DNA of 64,000 nt from NCBI GenBank assembly GCA_029964075.1, contig CM057129.1, positions 22,683,430-22,747,429 on the forward strand, given 5' to 3'. Source of the stretch: Patiria pectinifera (lineage: Eukaryota; Echinodermata; Asteroidea; Valvatida; Asterinidae). Below the pieces are notes generated by a model. It had not been told where the DNA came from, made no database searches, and saw only the letters and a list, made by a program, of their open reading frames with translations. Position numbers and translations under genes: made by a program. Numbering within the stretch: position 1 is the first letter of the stretch; the number at the start of each line of letters is the position of its first letter. Shown piece by piece: positions 43,801 through 56,715 of this stretch.

Positions 43801-46613
43801 CATATGAGTGAATGGCACTCATTCATTGCATTGGGGGGGGGGGGGGGGTTGGACTTTAGGGTTGGTATCTGAAAACTCCAAGGGTCTATATTTTAGTACA
43901 CATAAAAGGATCACTTCACTAGTAAATAGCCGTAAGCTTTTATTTGTTTGGCCCACAACAGCCTGTTGATAGTTCCACGGACTTTGGCAAGCACATGATT
44001 TATGACAAAGAATGACTTTATCTGTACATGTACACGAAGTTGAGGAACATTTATCCATAGTTCATTTTTTTGTATGTGTAAAGGATGCAACTGGCTTCAA
44101 AAACTAACGCAAGCATGCTTATGCTGAGAAGGTTGACGTGATAAGATCTGTGATATATCTGGCGGGTGCACGTTTAAATTACAGTAACATAAATCACATT
44201 TCAAAGAGTTTTTAAAGAGTTTTGGAATTAGATTTACCGGTATCTAAGCTTGAAAAAACAAACATGGCATATTGAATTGTATCAAGTATGTTCCCAATCT
44301 TGAGGTTGGGCCAATGTGTCAGCAGAATCCAACATGTCTGTCACAAAAAAAACCCCAACTCTTGTAAAGTGTACAAATTAGGGATTTCTTCAGACGTTAA
44401 GAAAATGTGGTTGGACAATCGTGAAATTGAGTGTTATTCCTGTACAGGTGTCATTAAAACTTCTGACAATTTGGCCCAAGGAACAACAGTCACAATGTGC
44501 ACTCGGTGGGTGAATGGTATCATTTTACTTGGACCAGTCTTGTCAACAGAGGGCCTCCTCTATGCATCATTGCATCAGTACATGTGCAGGCTTTAGTCAA
44601 TTGTCTTTTATCATGCTGCCACCATTTCAGTCATGTTTTCTGTATCTAATAACAGTATTGAGTGATGTTTTTTGTGCAAAAAGGAACCAGACTATTTTTC
44701 CTTCCAGTCTCGCTTTGGTTACGTTGATTTGAATGGGGAACAAAAATCAAGTTGCCGGCAACATGATAATGGTCTATTGATGTTGAGAGACACAGAGAGA
44801 ACTTCCGTGTATTTCCACTAATTCCTATGGTTTCCCCTATTTTCCCTAATGAGGATTCTAGGCTTTCCCCATTGTTGTATTAATGAACTAATGTACTAAT
44901 GGGTTTTGCCCTTGGATATATGATATTCATGAGTAAATATGTAGATTTCTTGTTAACAAAAAAAAAAATTGCTGACAAAAGTATTTAGGTTTTTTTCTGC
45001 ACTCCGTTCGGTTGTTTAAGTTTCAAATTCCTCGCAACATTTCCTGTCGGTGATTTCATTCCGTGTGATTTCACTTCCAATTGCTGGCTGCAGTCATCAC
45101 CGTTATGTCTGGTCAGCCACAAGAGGAAACAGGGCGTGTGTTGTAGGCGCTAACTCTTTCCGCTCACAGCGTACAGCTGTTGAGCCAAGCCAAACAAGAG
45201 AGTAAAAAAGACATCATTGCTAAAAATTTACCGTGCGTGCTAGTGCTTGTTCACTCCCTTCAAAGCAACCCCCACTCCCTTTTTTTTTTAACGTAAATTT
45301 GCTTTCATATTGCAAAACAAACTCGGATTGCGTTGGAAAAATAAGGGGGAAAAAAGCCATGAGTCAGGATGATACGGCTGGACTCGGCGGGCAGGAAAGG
45401 CCCCATTAGCCCCATAGGAAGATCAAGTCAGGGAACGCTGGGCCACAGACGTTGAGGGGGGGGGGGTTACTGCCTGGGCTGGCTTCCTGGAGACCGAGGT
45501 AGGGTTCGTTAACTTGGCCTGAGTCGTGAGGAAATTCACTCCACGTACATCCTGGCACGGAGGCTTGGCTTGGCTCGGCTCGGCTCGAGTCTTTTTCCTT
45601 GTCGTCAGAACTTAAGCGGAGTTCATTTCGAAGATGGCTTTCAAAGTGATAGCTGCAATTTGTGCTACATGTGCAATGTGCATATTGTGCTGCTGAAGTT
45701 GAATTGGTTATTTCTTAAACAAAGGAGTTTTCTAAAACAAGTTATCAGTATTTAATGACACAAACAAGTCAACATTGACTCACAAGTTAAAAGAATGTAT
45801 GTGCACCATACATGGGTGTTATTATTTGTTGGATTGTTAACTGTTTACAGCTAGTACAACTACAAGTATAACAACTTTTCAGCTTTCCTGACTTTTGGCT
45901 GACTTTTTACCAGGTCCTAACTGGAGTCACAAAACTTTCAATTCCAAGAAGAATTTTCAATATTTCACTTCAGATCTTTTGCTTTGGGCGTAGCTTGTTG
46001 CAGTGCCTTTGTAAGATTTTGGCCTTGAAACTGTGACTTGACATTGAAAATATGGATTTGAAAAGGGGGTTTTATTTGAGAAAATGCAAAAGAAACAACA
46101 AAAAAGACTGGGATTTTAAAGACTCTTGACTTGCAAATTAGAGTGTAATTGTTGGCGTACTTTTTGGAAAGAAAGAATTTCCCCGAAGATTTCCTCTGAA
46201 ATTTTTACTCTTGTCCTGGAACAATGGACACTAATTAGCCTTAAATCTAGATCTCGCCTACTGGGCTTTCACCAAGGGACACGTTGTGATTTCTTTAGGA
46301 AAAAAAAGTAGTTATTGGCTGCAATAGAGGTTTTGCTTACTGGTCTTTGCTTGGAGATTGTAACTGAAATTGGAATTCATTCTTGTTTATATTTTGGAGA
46401 GAATATCCCAGAGGGTTTGTCTTCTGTAGAAAGAGTCAGTCATTTCCAGTTTGTTTCAAACATTTTAATTTCACGCAGACTACTGGGAAATCAAGTATCC
46501 CTGAAGATTTGTCACCATTAGTGAAAAGTAAATCACCTCTTCCACAAACGAATTCCGTAATTGAATTTCTCAGACTAAATACATGCATGCACATGTACAT
46601 ACCGTACTACATG
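40896..46613. other. intronic or intergenic, no gene called
   Basis: Features seen: an A/T palindromic patch at about 41845-41880, a GC-richer patch with GATA words at 42600-42900, a G-run of 17 at about 43833-43849, and GC-rich patches at 45090-45200 and 45390-45600. An exon-like segment at 43087-43246 was considered and rejected (see rejected list). Confidence 0.35.
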
Positions 46614-47111
46614 GTTAGGAGGGTGTATGCGACTTCAAGCTCTGGCAGTAATTTTCAAAAATTGATGGATTAGGGGGTTAGTATTTCATAGCAACATTAC
46701 ACTGACCTGTTCAAAGTTTTGTGTTCAAAGGAAAACCAAGAAACAAAATGTTGTTCTTGTAGTCTGGTTCCCAGACCCTACTTCGGATGAAATGGAGCAA
46801 TTTATAGATTTTGGGGAATTGTCAGGTCAGGGAACCAGACTAGCCGATTGCCAAAAAAAATGTGGACTAGCTAAATTTGGTAAATTGGGCACACTATTTG
46901 AAGAAGAAAAAAGTCAGTTTCTTTCCAACGATTGTAGGCTGACCATCATCGGAAATTGATACAAAATGTGCGCTTTTCTTGAAAATGACAGCACACCGAG
47001 CGCCATGATTACACAGGATGCTTGAGACTATTATTCTCTTACAGTCAAGTAAGGTTTTTCATAATAATTTGGTGGGTTTTTTTTTATGTTTGAAAATGTT
47101 GTATATTACCT
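46614..47111 (-). mobile_element. MITE family A, copy 4
   Basis: The right end GTATATTACC is followed by TTAA (47112-47115). The left end is decayed (TTAGGAGGG in place of TTAAAGGG). Internal words CTGGTTCCCAGACC, GGAACCAGACTAG and TTTCCAACGATTGTAGG match copies 1-3, including a remnant of the central palindrome. Confidence 0.65.
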
Positions 47112-48477
47112 TTAAGGTGTTGCATTAAAAAAAAAAAAAAAGACAGACAGACACTGTACCAGTATGTCACTCAGTGGCATGAACTCTTCCACCCACAAAT
47201 GGACACATCATCAATACAACCGTTCTTTCCTCCAAGCGGCTATTCAAGTATGGAAATCTAGACCAGAGAACCTTGTACATGTATGTAGATGTGCCTTACA
47301 AAGTGGCAGCAAAAACAGTTTTGTACCAGGGTACCTCATCTCAACAATATTAGACATTACCACATTACGCCAATTTATAACTGTGATGCTTATGTTTGTG
47401 TTATCTCTTCTGTCTGGTTGTTTTTCAATGTATTTATTTCATTTATTTATTATCTTTTGCTATTAGCCTTCAGTTGTATAGATCTGCGCTAAATCTACGT
47501 TTGGATTTATCCGTAAATAAAAAGAAATATATTAACATACATGTACATGTGGACAAAAGCAAGGCTTACATTAAAATACAACTGGAGTCAGTTGGCTGTA
47601 GATAAAAATATTTTGGCCTTATGGTTTAGGAACAATAAAAAAATTGCTGATTTTCAAAAGCACCTGTGCATTACTTATGATTGTCCGCAACATGCTCGTG
47701 TAATGTACATTGTACATGCACATACCAGTATTATACAGTACACGTACTTAACGGATCTCCAAAGTCTGATCTTCTGAAAAATCCAATCTGCATTCTAATT
47801 GAAGGAAAAATCCCCAACTAAGTAATACTTTGCTTGAGATGCAGTGGGTTTTAACTGTCTAAATATAGACGACTTTCTAATCCGACCCGGACTGCAGATG
47901 ATTTTGTGAGACTTTTGCTTTCTATATTTAGATTGAGGGAAGAAAAATGAAGCTTTCCTTTTCAATGAGTTCCTGTGTGGTAATATGGCGGATGTTGTCA
48001 AATCATGGTGTTTGGAACGAAGCTTTAATTGGGACCATTTACAAACATGTGTATGCCCTTGCAGCTTTTTTTGTGTGTCTTGATCATTTTGTTTTGATGT
48101 ACTGTATTAACAGGTTGTTTGTTTTGTTTCACATGGAGTTTTTATACGTTGCAGTTTTTTAAAATTTTGTAGTAGCTTCAAAATAGAAATGCACATAGAG
48201 ACGTTAAAGATACTGCTCTTCGTTTAAATTGTTGCTCAGTTTCCAAACAAATTTTGATATTGATAATGAATTTGGACCTTTGAATGTTTTATCAAATTTT
48301 ATTTTATTTTTGTGTGTCTAACACTGCAACACTCTGAAAACAAAAGGCTTTTATTTGGGATTGCTTTTGCGTGCATACAAACAATCTGCCCTGTGAGTAG
48401 ACGGGTTTTCACTCCCTACAGTACATGTACATGTACTGATATCGGCTGCCGCGTGGTCCCCTGGCCTGATGAACGGG

Positions 48478-48558
48478 GTAATAATTATAAAGCGCTTTGA
48501 GATTGTTGATACGATGGAAAGCGCTATATAAGCACAATTATTATTATTATTATTATGT
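48478..48558 (+). mobile_element. retroposon 3' tail with (TTA)n
   Basis: AAAGCGCTTTGAGATTGTTG and GGAAAGCGCTATATAAGC followed by ATT tandem units resemble the 3' ends of SINE/LINE elements common in marine deuterostomes and fish. The body upstream (about 48400) is not recognised. Confidence 0.5.
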
Positions 48559-49350
48559 AGATCTGATCCTAAAAGGAGTCAGAACCAGACTACCACTGCA
48601 AGAACTGAATTACCGTTGTGTAGCAAATGGTTTGAAATTTTGGGGAAAAATCTTTAACTATTAACGTGGGTCAACTTTTTTTCGGGAGATGTCTCATTCC
48701 AAAAATGTCTCATTCAAAAGTAGCGATTAACTTTTGTATTATTAGAGAAATAGCAATTAACGATTTTTAAGAGTGGCACTGTACATGTACATGTACCGGT
48801 ATGTATTTATAAACCTTTCTGTGGTTTACGGTACATACATTGTTCATTGAATTCAAGTTTGTATTGCCAGCTAACATTTTAAGCTTTTGCCTGCTTTCTT
48901 TTTCTTTCGGCAACACCTTTTGCCTCAAAATGGCACATTTACGGGACACCCGTAATAGTATGTAAAACAGATCTTCAATTTGTTTTGGGGTATTGTTGTC
49001 TATTGATTTTAAATTATGTCTATACTTGCCCCCTCCCCCTTTTTATAACATTTTAAAGTAATTCTCTTGGTTTGCAATACTTGCACTCCAAACAGTAGGC
49101 CTATGGCAAAAACTTGTACATGTAGCTACGGTAGACGTAGGATGCCATGTGTTTTAGTGGCTGCAAGATTTTTTTGTATTAACACTTTACTAAAAAAAAA
49201 GTCAAGATATTTCTTTATGATATGCAAGAAAAACATTTGGAGGTGCGAGGACTTTTCCCCCCCTTTTTAGGGTTTTTCCCTTTTAACAGTTCTTTCTTTT
49301 CAAATTGTGAATGGTAGGATAACCCCATAGTCGGTCGCACATGCACTCAC
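48559..49350. other. intronic or intergenic, nothing recognised
   Basis: ACATGTACATGTACCGGTATG lies at about 48780-48802. No exon seen. Confidence 0.4.
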
Positions 49351-49406
49351 TCCAGTGCAGTGTCACCAAGGCCATTCTGAGGTTGTCGCAGCAGATGACG
49401 TAAATC
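49351..49406 (-). CDS. candidate 56-bp internal exon, minus strand
   Basis: On the reverse strand a strong acceptor (ACTTTCTCTTTCCAG, then G) precedes and a strong donor (GGA then GTGAGTGC) follows. The first frame reads DLRHLLRQPQNGLGDTAL and contains an LxxLL motif (LRHLL). The second frame is also open (IYVICCDNLRMALVTLHW) and would be in phase with the candidate first exon at 51572-51678. Which frame is used cannot be settled here. The plus strand is open too, but with much weaker splice signals. Confidence 0.38.
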
Positions 49407-49682
49407 CTGGAAAGAGAAAGTTAACTTTCATAAAGGTGAAATCCCATGGCAGTTTACTGGGAGATGTCAGTCTGCATTAGAGTGTTTCCAAGGGAGGTAT
49501 GGGGAGATGGGGTTAGGAAGGGGGTGGTACTGTCCTTCTTAGGGATGTTGTTGAACTGCAAGTTCGTGGCCCGGTTTTGAAAAAAACAAAATAAGACGAA
49601 CTGGCTGAGGTTTGTAGACCGCCAGCTTGGAGCCATGATGCACGTGGATGACGTAGGCATCATAATAGATACGATACATGTA

Positions 49683-50114
49683 TTAACCCTAACCCACCTC
49701 ACCTCCCCAAAAATCCTCTGGCTTTTTTTGAGGATCTAGAAGGATTGAGGATGAATGTGAGTTGGATCAAATGGGGATTCTGGAGGAGGATGAATGGTGA
49801 TTGAAGCATGAGGATTTTGAGGATTTGAGAGGATTGAATGAATGATGTGAATGGAGGCATTTTGGGATTTGGGAGGAATGCATTTTGAGGCAGGACTGTC
49901 TGATGATTTTTGATGATTTGAAGGATTTGGCGTTGGTTATCCTTCATTTATAAGTTTTGGGATGTTTTGGGATTTTGGAGATTGGAGAGGAATGAGGAAT
50001 GCATTTTTGAGGCAGACTGTCTGACAAAAAAAAAAAAATGTGGCGGAGTTGAAAAATTTTTGGAGATTTTGGAGGATTAGTGGTTGTAAAGCAGGCCTAG
50101 GCCTAGGGGGTTAA
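49683..50114. mobile_element. possible TTAA-flanked element with strand-asymmetric G/A-rich interior
   Basis: TTAA at 49683-49686 precedes CCCTAACCC and TTAA at 50111-50114 follows CCTAGGGGG, a piggyBac-like arrangement. The interior is almost free of C on the plus strand for about 300 bp, made of GGATT, GAATG and TTTTGAGG words. It includes a near-duplicate block (GAATGCATTTTGAGGCAG near 49876 and 49999). The reverse-strand frame over it is a composition effect. Confidence 0.4.
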
Positions 50115-51290
50115 ACAGGTCATTTCCCCCCCCCCCCCTTTTTTTGATTTTTTTTTTGCCAGTTGTTTTCATTTGGGAAAATTTGCCCTCGTGTTTGTCT
50201 GTTAAAGGTTCATGACCGTTCTCGACAAGACTAAACCTACATGATTAACAAGGGCTCTAGTTTTTGCAATGTCACCACACAAATTATAATAGTAGTAACT
50301 TAGACAAAGAGGGCAGAAATGTTTGGTGTTTTTTGGAAATTACATATACATTTCAAGTCAGTTGCTAGTTGTAATGCTAGTTGTAATACTGTGAAGTAAT
50401 TGCATGGTAAATTACATGTACATGTACATAGGTGGCCATTGTACAGAAAACCGGCCTAATTCAGTTGAATTGAGTGACTTCCATTTTTTTAAAGAGTGAT
50501 GATGTTTTAACTGGTTAAATACCGGAGGCACAGTACTTGCATGGTTGAGTGTATTTCAATAACAATACACAAACTTGTGAGCACCTGTTACATCAATTGA
50601 CATACAAATAAATTTAACCTAAATGCCCCTGTTGTTGCTCAAGTTTAAACTTATAAGCTCCATCAACTTGCAAATGAATAATGTTGTTATCGTCAACATG
50701 CGTTGAATAACTTTGACCTCCACAGACAAACTTACTTGGGAGTCATGTCATGAGTACATGATTAGTGCACGCAGCAGACGCATTCTAAATGGGCATTTGC
50801 TTTTAACAGCAACATTTAGAGTTCAAGTACGACATTAGAAGTGTGAAACTAAAGTCAATTTATGCTGCACGGTACCTTAATGCCACAAAATCCTGGCATG
50901 GTTTCAGGAAAAGCGGAGACTTAAGCCATATCATAAAAAAATCAGCTACCGAGGTATCTTGTTTCTGAATACGGCCTTGCATTCTGATCCATCTGTGGTG
51001 AAATAGAGCCCCGTGTTCAAGTGGAAACATGATCTGGTTTGTAAATTCCAGTATGTACCATCACAATATTACTCAATTCGCCAATGAAAAAACGAAAGTG
51101 ATTCGTGTTACACCTTTGTTGGGCAATTTTTATTTATTGCTTGTATAAGTGTCTGTGATTCTAAGACACTACCCGCACGTTTGAATATTGAAGACTTCAG
51201 CACCTGGGTTACGTAATGTGATATGTTGCTGGTATTAGTGTCACAAGCGTCTGCTCTAAATTTTTGGTTCAAATTTTGTTCTTTCCTCAG
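50115..51290. other. intron, nothing recognised
   Basis: C-run and T-run at about 50126-50160; TACATG run near 50415. The last 20 bases are a good pyrimidine-rich acceptor. Confidence 0.4.
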
Positions 51291-51352
51291 ACAATTTTGA
51301 GGACTACTCAGCGGAAGTCCACAAGGATCTGATCCAGAGAGGCGTTGATAAG
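51291..51352 (+). CDS. internal exon of an unidentified plus-strand gene
   Basis: The acceptor TTTTGTTCTTTCCTCAG ends at 51290 and the donor GTACGTAT starts at 51353, both strong. Of three frames only one is open: two leading bases, then NFEDYSAEVHKDLIQRGVDK, ending exactly on a codon. The peptide is amphipathic and looks helical. The leading AC completes a codon with the single base left by the exon at 39292 (giving Asp), supporting one gene. No family is recognised. Confidence 0.58.
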
Positions 51353-51553
51353 GTACGTATCCCCAGCCCTTGGGGGTTAGACGGTGCATGTTCATTCAGG
51401 TGTAAATGTCCATCGAACCCTGTTAAATTCATCTTGCAGGCGTGTGACGTTTGCTTTTTCAGCATTTTATTTACCTCGCCAGTAAGAACCCACCACCTAA
51501 TTCAATACTTCCTACAAATTATGCCACTGTCGCGGTGCACCTCCCCCACTTAC

Positions 51554-51760
51554 CAGATAGCTTGACGTCACCTGCACCGGTACTCCTGTGGAAATCGCTC
51601 GTTGAGACATACAAACGGGATGCCCAGGTTGTTTGGAGGAGAGAGTAGAGTGAACTCATTGATCCCCCGGCCCTCCATTTTCGGTAGACTTCCGGGATAT
51701 ATTACAAGAACGCGAGGGGAAAAAAAACGCAGCCTTTTTCACGGGCTTGGGTTACATAGC
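51554..51760 (-). promoter_or_regulatory. minus-strand promoter-like block with candidate first exon
   Basis: On the reverse strand CCGGAAGT, an ETS-type core promoter motif, lies just upstream of an ATG in strong context (AAAATGG, 51678). The frame encodes MEGRGINEFTLLSPPNNLG and onward for 36 codons. It would continue through a donor CAG/GTGACG (exon end 51572), or else stop at TGA 51568-51570 before a stronger donor CTG/GTAAGT (exon end 51554). In the first case it could join the exon at 49351-49406 in phase. In the second it is a 5' UTR exon with a short upstream frame. A plus-strand reading is also open, so the call is tentative. Confidence 0.35.
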
Positions 51761-53999
51761 CATTATACCATCGCCCGTGTTAGGGGATTTGCGGTTCATA
51801 ATGAAATTCCAATAGATCTGGTCGGGGAAAGTCCTCTCGCGCCAGGTTTGAGGACAGGGTAATCTTTCCCGCTCACCCCTTAGCACGTTCCCAGTGGTGT
51901 CTTTGCCATCGCGCTGCTCGTGCGAAATCTTCCAATTTATGCCGCAGTTTGCTCTCACTGTAAGGCAATTTGGTTAGGGGATCACTGGAGGATCAGGCAT
52001 CGTACGCAGGGTCATTGGTGCATTTGGAGGCTCGGCTTTGAATGTGATACACGGGCAACTGCTGGATTGAGAATGAAATACAGTCGTAAACCGTCATTTA
52101 GTTGAGATTATGGCCGGGCAAATACCCCCAAAAGGTCAAATCACGTCAGTTCCTCTAAAGCACTTTCTTGAGCTAAGCTTACAGGGACTGTGGTATCTTC
52201 TTCTATTGCAGTCAAAAATTCAACTTGATAGGCATTCAGATTTTAATGTCCAAACATCCTTCCATTTTATTACTATTATTATGGTTAATTTTTTTTATCC
52301 AATAAATAAAGTTTCAGTCATTGGCCATTGTAGAAAAACAGCAAGAACATACATGTCCATGTTGACCAGATTCTAAAGACCGACTTATTTACACCTTATT
52401 TGGATACTTCCTGAGGTGAAACTCACTTGTTCAGTGGAGAAGGTAGTCTCTATTTTTGTCGCATTTCGTGCGTAACTTCAAATGCCCGTTTACAAGTGTT
52501 TTAGCATGCAGGGTTCTTGGAGGCCCTCATGGTATGCATTTACGTCTTGTGAACTTTAAAAGGCAAAAAGAAAAAATCCGGGGGAAAGGGTGAGCAGAAA
52601 ATTCTTCTCGGGCGGCACTCCCAGGGTCAGAGTACCGTGGGAACAGCAGTGCACGCACAATTTGCAGTCCGCCTTGACCAGAACAACTTCCCCTTGTTGA
52701 GCTGCCCAACCGTCAAGAGGATTTGCAGGGATAAAAAATGGCGCAGTTGCGTCACAAGCCATTATAGATGTAGCCTCTCACTGGCCAAAGAGTACTGTGC
52801 AGTGTAGCAGTACCGGGATGTCAAAATGTGACTTCAGATAAGCCTTACAGACAGCTTTCTAGAATTCTAGCTGGGGAACTGGAGTTGGCATAGGGTGCAT
52901 TTATGATTGGAAACCAGACAAATTTTACCATACTTATCTGAAATCTGGTGTGCCAAACAAATATTAAAGGAAATTGAAACCAGCATTTGATACATGTAGT
53001 TGAAAATTGACTGCGCTCACTCATTTTTGGGGGGCTCAGTTTTGCTTAATTTCACTTTCAGGTGTCAGATTAAATTCATTCCCGCCCAGTTTTTTGTTTG
53101 TTTAAGAAAGTAGCGTTTAGTATCCCCATAAATTAATTGTAACCGGAAGTTAATTTGCCAGTGATACATGAAATTAATTGGGAATTTTAATCAGAAGAAA
53201 ATAGAAAAGTTCCATGCCTCTTTTAGCACTTACATTTTGTATGACCAGCATTCTGTGCTAACAACACTGGTAATGCGTTGCATTGTTACATCATTAGGAA
53301 GGAACACAATGCTTCAAAAGGAGAAAAACTACAGGATGACTATGTCATATGTGTACGTGCATGTGGGTCATTCCATACATTAGGGGTCCAATTTTTTTTC
53401 TCGTGTGTCTGTTACATATGATATAAGATGTTGTAAATTCAGGACATATTTTTTAGTGCCTTCTACCTCTAAGAGTGATTACATGTGTGTAAAAGCAAAG
53501 TACATGTGCCTGCCAAACAAATATAAAATAGTTTGTAGTCAATTTGGATGATGCTTGCGTGGCAAATGAAACAGGTCAGTATAACAAGGACACACAAAAT
53601 GTCACATTTTAGGACCCTCAATTTATGGAAGGACCCATGAATGCAAACAACCCAATTTCCGTATCCGTAGCTCTATGGTGTAACCCATGAAATGTGCTTG
53701 TTGCTGTCACAAACTTGTAGACCTGTATACATGCACATTTACCTGAGATTCTCCACTTACCGGTATGGTGAGCATAGCCATGTAAGACCAAATGCATACA
53801 TACTGAGAATTCTCACACGCATTTGTAAACATTTTGTAAGTCAACCCAGTTTCTTAATTGTGTCACACTCGTACAATACAAGCAGTATTACCAGTCTGTA
53901 AATCCACTACTACATGTAGTTCAGGGATCGCCCTGCTGATTTTTATCCCCCTTGTTCATCCGCATGTACAGTAATAAAGACGTAACCACCTGTTTTTAT
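51761..53999. other. CpG-richer block followed by intronic sequence
   Basis: 51760-52060 and 52540-52760 are GC-richer. Open frames of 60-88 codons occur on both strands without domain features or convincing splice pairs. Confidence 0.35.
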
Positions 54000-54023
54000 A
54001 AGAAAAGATTTGCTGGTAGTGGT

Positions 54024-54065
54024 GCCGGGCATCTACACTGTGGCGCCGGACATCTGCACTGTGGC
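54024..54065 (+). repeat. 21-bp tandem duplication
   Basis: GCCGG(G/A)CATCT(A/G)CACTGTGGC occurs twice in tandem with two differences. Confidence 0.85.
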
Positions 54066-56711
54066 AACAGTTTTATAGACACTATAGGCCATTCATGCGT
54101 TTACGTGCATACTTACATGGATATATATGCTTTTGTTTTTCAAAGTACAAGAGCAGTGCTAATAAAGTTTCATTGATGTAATAATATAGTATCTGTTTCG
54201 TAATACATACATGTACGTGTACAACTGTAGATGTGCTGTTTGGCTGGTGAGGAGTTTGGCTCTTTGTCAATTGAAATAAAAAGTAATATCAATTAAACTA
54301 TCAAAGGGCGTTTCTTCAGAAATTGAAACTAAATTAATTTTTGGAGAAAAACGTTTTTATGTGATGTAATACAAAAGTGTTGCTAGTACCGGTAAGTAAA
54401 GACGCAAATTTCTCAAGATGTTTCATAAGTTGGTTTAACATGCATAAATTAGCATAAATTTAATTACAAAATGTTACACATGTGACCGATCAAAATGTCA
54501 CACACGTGACCACAGAACAATTCCCATTTAGTAAAACTAAAGCAGAGGGTGTACATTGTTTATTGTACTCTGTAAATCACAAAAGACTAGTCTGGCTCTA
54601 AAATTAGTATGGATGTGTGTGTCCTTAGAAATTTGGAAAAAAGTGTGAATTTCCGATGTGGGCCCGATAACATTTTTACGTCTGAGGTAGCAAACTTTGA
54701 TGACCCCTCCCAATATTTTAACACAATTTGTGAAAGTAGAAACTATACTCTGAGGTAGGGAGTGATTAGTACTAACCTGATAAATCAGTGAAAGAAATAT
54801 GTCAGATGTAGTTAGCAAGGGGTAAAGCTAAAAAAATCAGACGAGCCCAATTTTATGTCGCACAGTGACCACAGAATGGCCCCAAAGGGGACTGTTAAAG
54901 GGCTAATATTTTAAAGGGCTAAAAAGTAATGATATTATTGAAGGGGTTTGGGCACTTTATTGTTTTTTTTTTAAGCAACAATTGTTTAACTAATTCAGCA
55001 GCATTAGCTACATTTGTGGCACGGTAGCTACATGTAACCCATGCATGCATATTTGCATGTCTTTACAACATGAACTCTTTTCATGTACATTGAACCTGTA
55101 CTGCACAGTAATGTGCATCGAATATAAGATGTGCATGCGGTCAACATGTACTTGTATGATATGCACCTGTAAAATACACTGGATTACAACAATTCTAACA
55201 ACATTCTGAGAAATGCTTCATGGGTGAGACACTAGTACTCTCACAGCATCTATACCAATACATGCTTATAAATTACTATTAGTGAGATAAGAAATTTGAA
55301 AGTTCTTTCAGTTTCGGATTTCAAACACCTGTCAACTCGTTAAAACAGATGTGCAATCATTTAGATTGTACATGTTATGCGTACATTAAAACATGCAATA
55401 CTAACCCTATTTTTGGCTGTGATATCCCTAAAAATATGTATTTTTAGATTAATTTGAATAAATTGTGGCCAAGACGAAAATAACCAACAGATAAGGTACA
55501 TGTATACATGTACATGTATGTATGTACATACTGTATGAATAATTCTCAATTTCTAAAGGACATGTACATGATGTTTAATGCATGACAAGAGTACATGTAC
55601 ATGTACCGGTATGTTGCGTAGTCAAGTTTCTTGTCGGATTTCTTTTCTCTTTTAATTATTTGTTTTTCAGGTTTTTATTTTAATTTTAAATACAGTCACA
55701 GCCAAAGTAGCCCGAAATAACACTGTTCCTTTTAAGCCTTATTTAAGGCCAAAGAAAAAGTCTCTGGTTTCTGGTATGCGCACGCGTCACTGTAGCCATG
55801 CGCGTGGCAAAATGAAAAAGTTTTTTTTCCAATGTAAGATGATGTCTAAAAACTGCCAAACTCACTGGTTTGACTGGAATCCTGCTGTTTCACAGTCTTA
55901 ACGTGTTTTTAGATCATGGGGTTACGATCGAGTATAAGCTTTAGGTGGCCTCTCTGGACTCCCATATGATTTGCATCAAATTTAGTCGGGCACCATTTGC
56001 AGTCATCAGCCAACATTTGAAGAAGAAAAAAAGTTTAAAAAACAAACAAACAAACAAACCTCATCACTTTTGGGGCAAGCTCCAAACCGGAGACTTTTTT
56101 TTGGGGCCTAACCAAGTAAAAATCATTGTAACTGGCCAATTTAACCCGCACAATCAACCAGGGCTGTTTTCACTCAGCCAAGCTCAAGTAATGTTTGAGA
56201 TCCCATAGGCCCCCCTATATCACTTTATACTGTAACTGTGAACAGTTATGCCCTTGTTGTGTGTATTAGGTCAGTGCTTGTCTTTTAATCAGGTGTGGCT
56301 GGCTTGCCACACACCATCTTGAAAACTACTTGTTTACTGTTGAAGGGATAAGGGATTAACCAGTGAGGGATTAGGATCACTGATTATATGTTTACAAGCT
56401 GATTTACCGGATCATGGATCATGAGGCCCATTTGTGTTGGGGTTTGTAATGTGGGGAAAAATAATGTTGAATTACAGGGTAAATTGTCCGATAACTTAAT
56501 AAAGGTGAATGGTTGAAGCCAGATTTGTTACTTAACAGTGACTGAAATAAATGGTTGAAAACAGTAACCCCTATGTAAGGATGTGACGTTTACAAGTTCA
56601 AGTGAAAACAATTCTAAATTTGTTTACAAATTTTCCAAAAATGTTTAAACGAAACCCAAATTTTTTAAAAGGGACCTATGTACATTTATGTTCATGCAGT
56701 CTTCCTTTGAG
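54066..56711. other. intronic or intergenic, nothing recognised
   Basis: TACATG clusters at 55497-55530 and 55559-55610, the latter with TACCGGTA; an (AAAC)n run near 56040-56060. Confidence 0.4.
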
Positions 56712-56715
56712 TTAA

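Noticed and set aside
49331-49480. Plus-strand frame with QCHQGHSEVVAADDVNPGKR
   Set aside because: It reads well, but its acceptor and donor are weak, whereas the minus strand over the same bases has a strong acceptor and a GTGAGT donor.
39292-51352. Resemblance of the joined peptide to patatin-type or cyclin segments
   Set aside because: Neither a GxSxG motif nor a cyclin-box signature is present in the visible residues; naming it would be a guess.
51440-51478. 39-bp micro-exon with good splice sites reading ACDVCFFSILFTS
   Set aside because: It would leave an intron of only 87 bp and the peptide is uninformative; could not be distinguished from chance.
53692-53901. 69-codon frame ending at a GTAAGT donor
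   Set aside because: The acceptor is poor and the sequence is CA/TG-rich low-information DNA.
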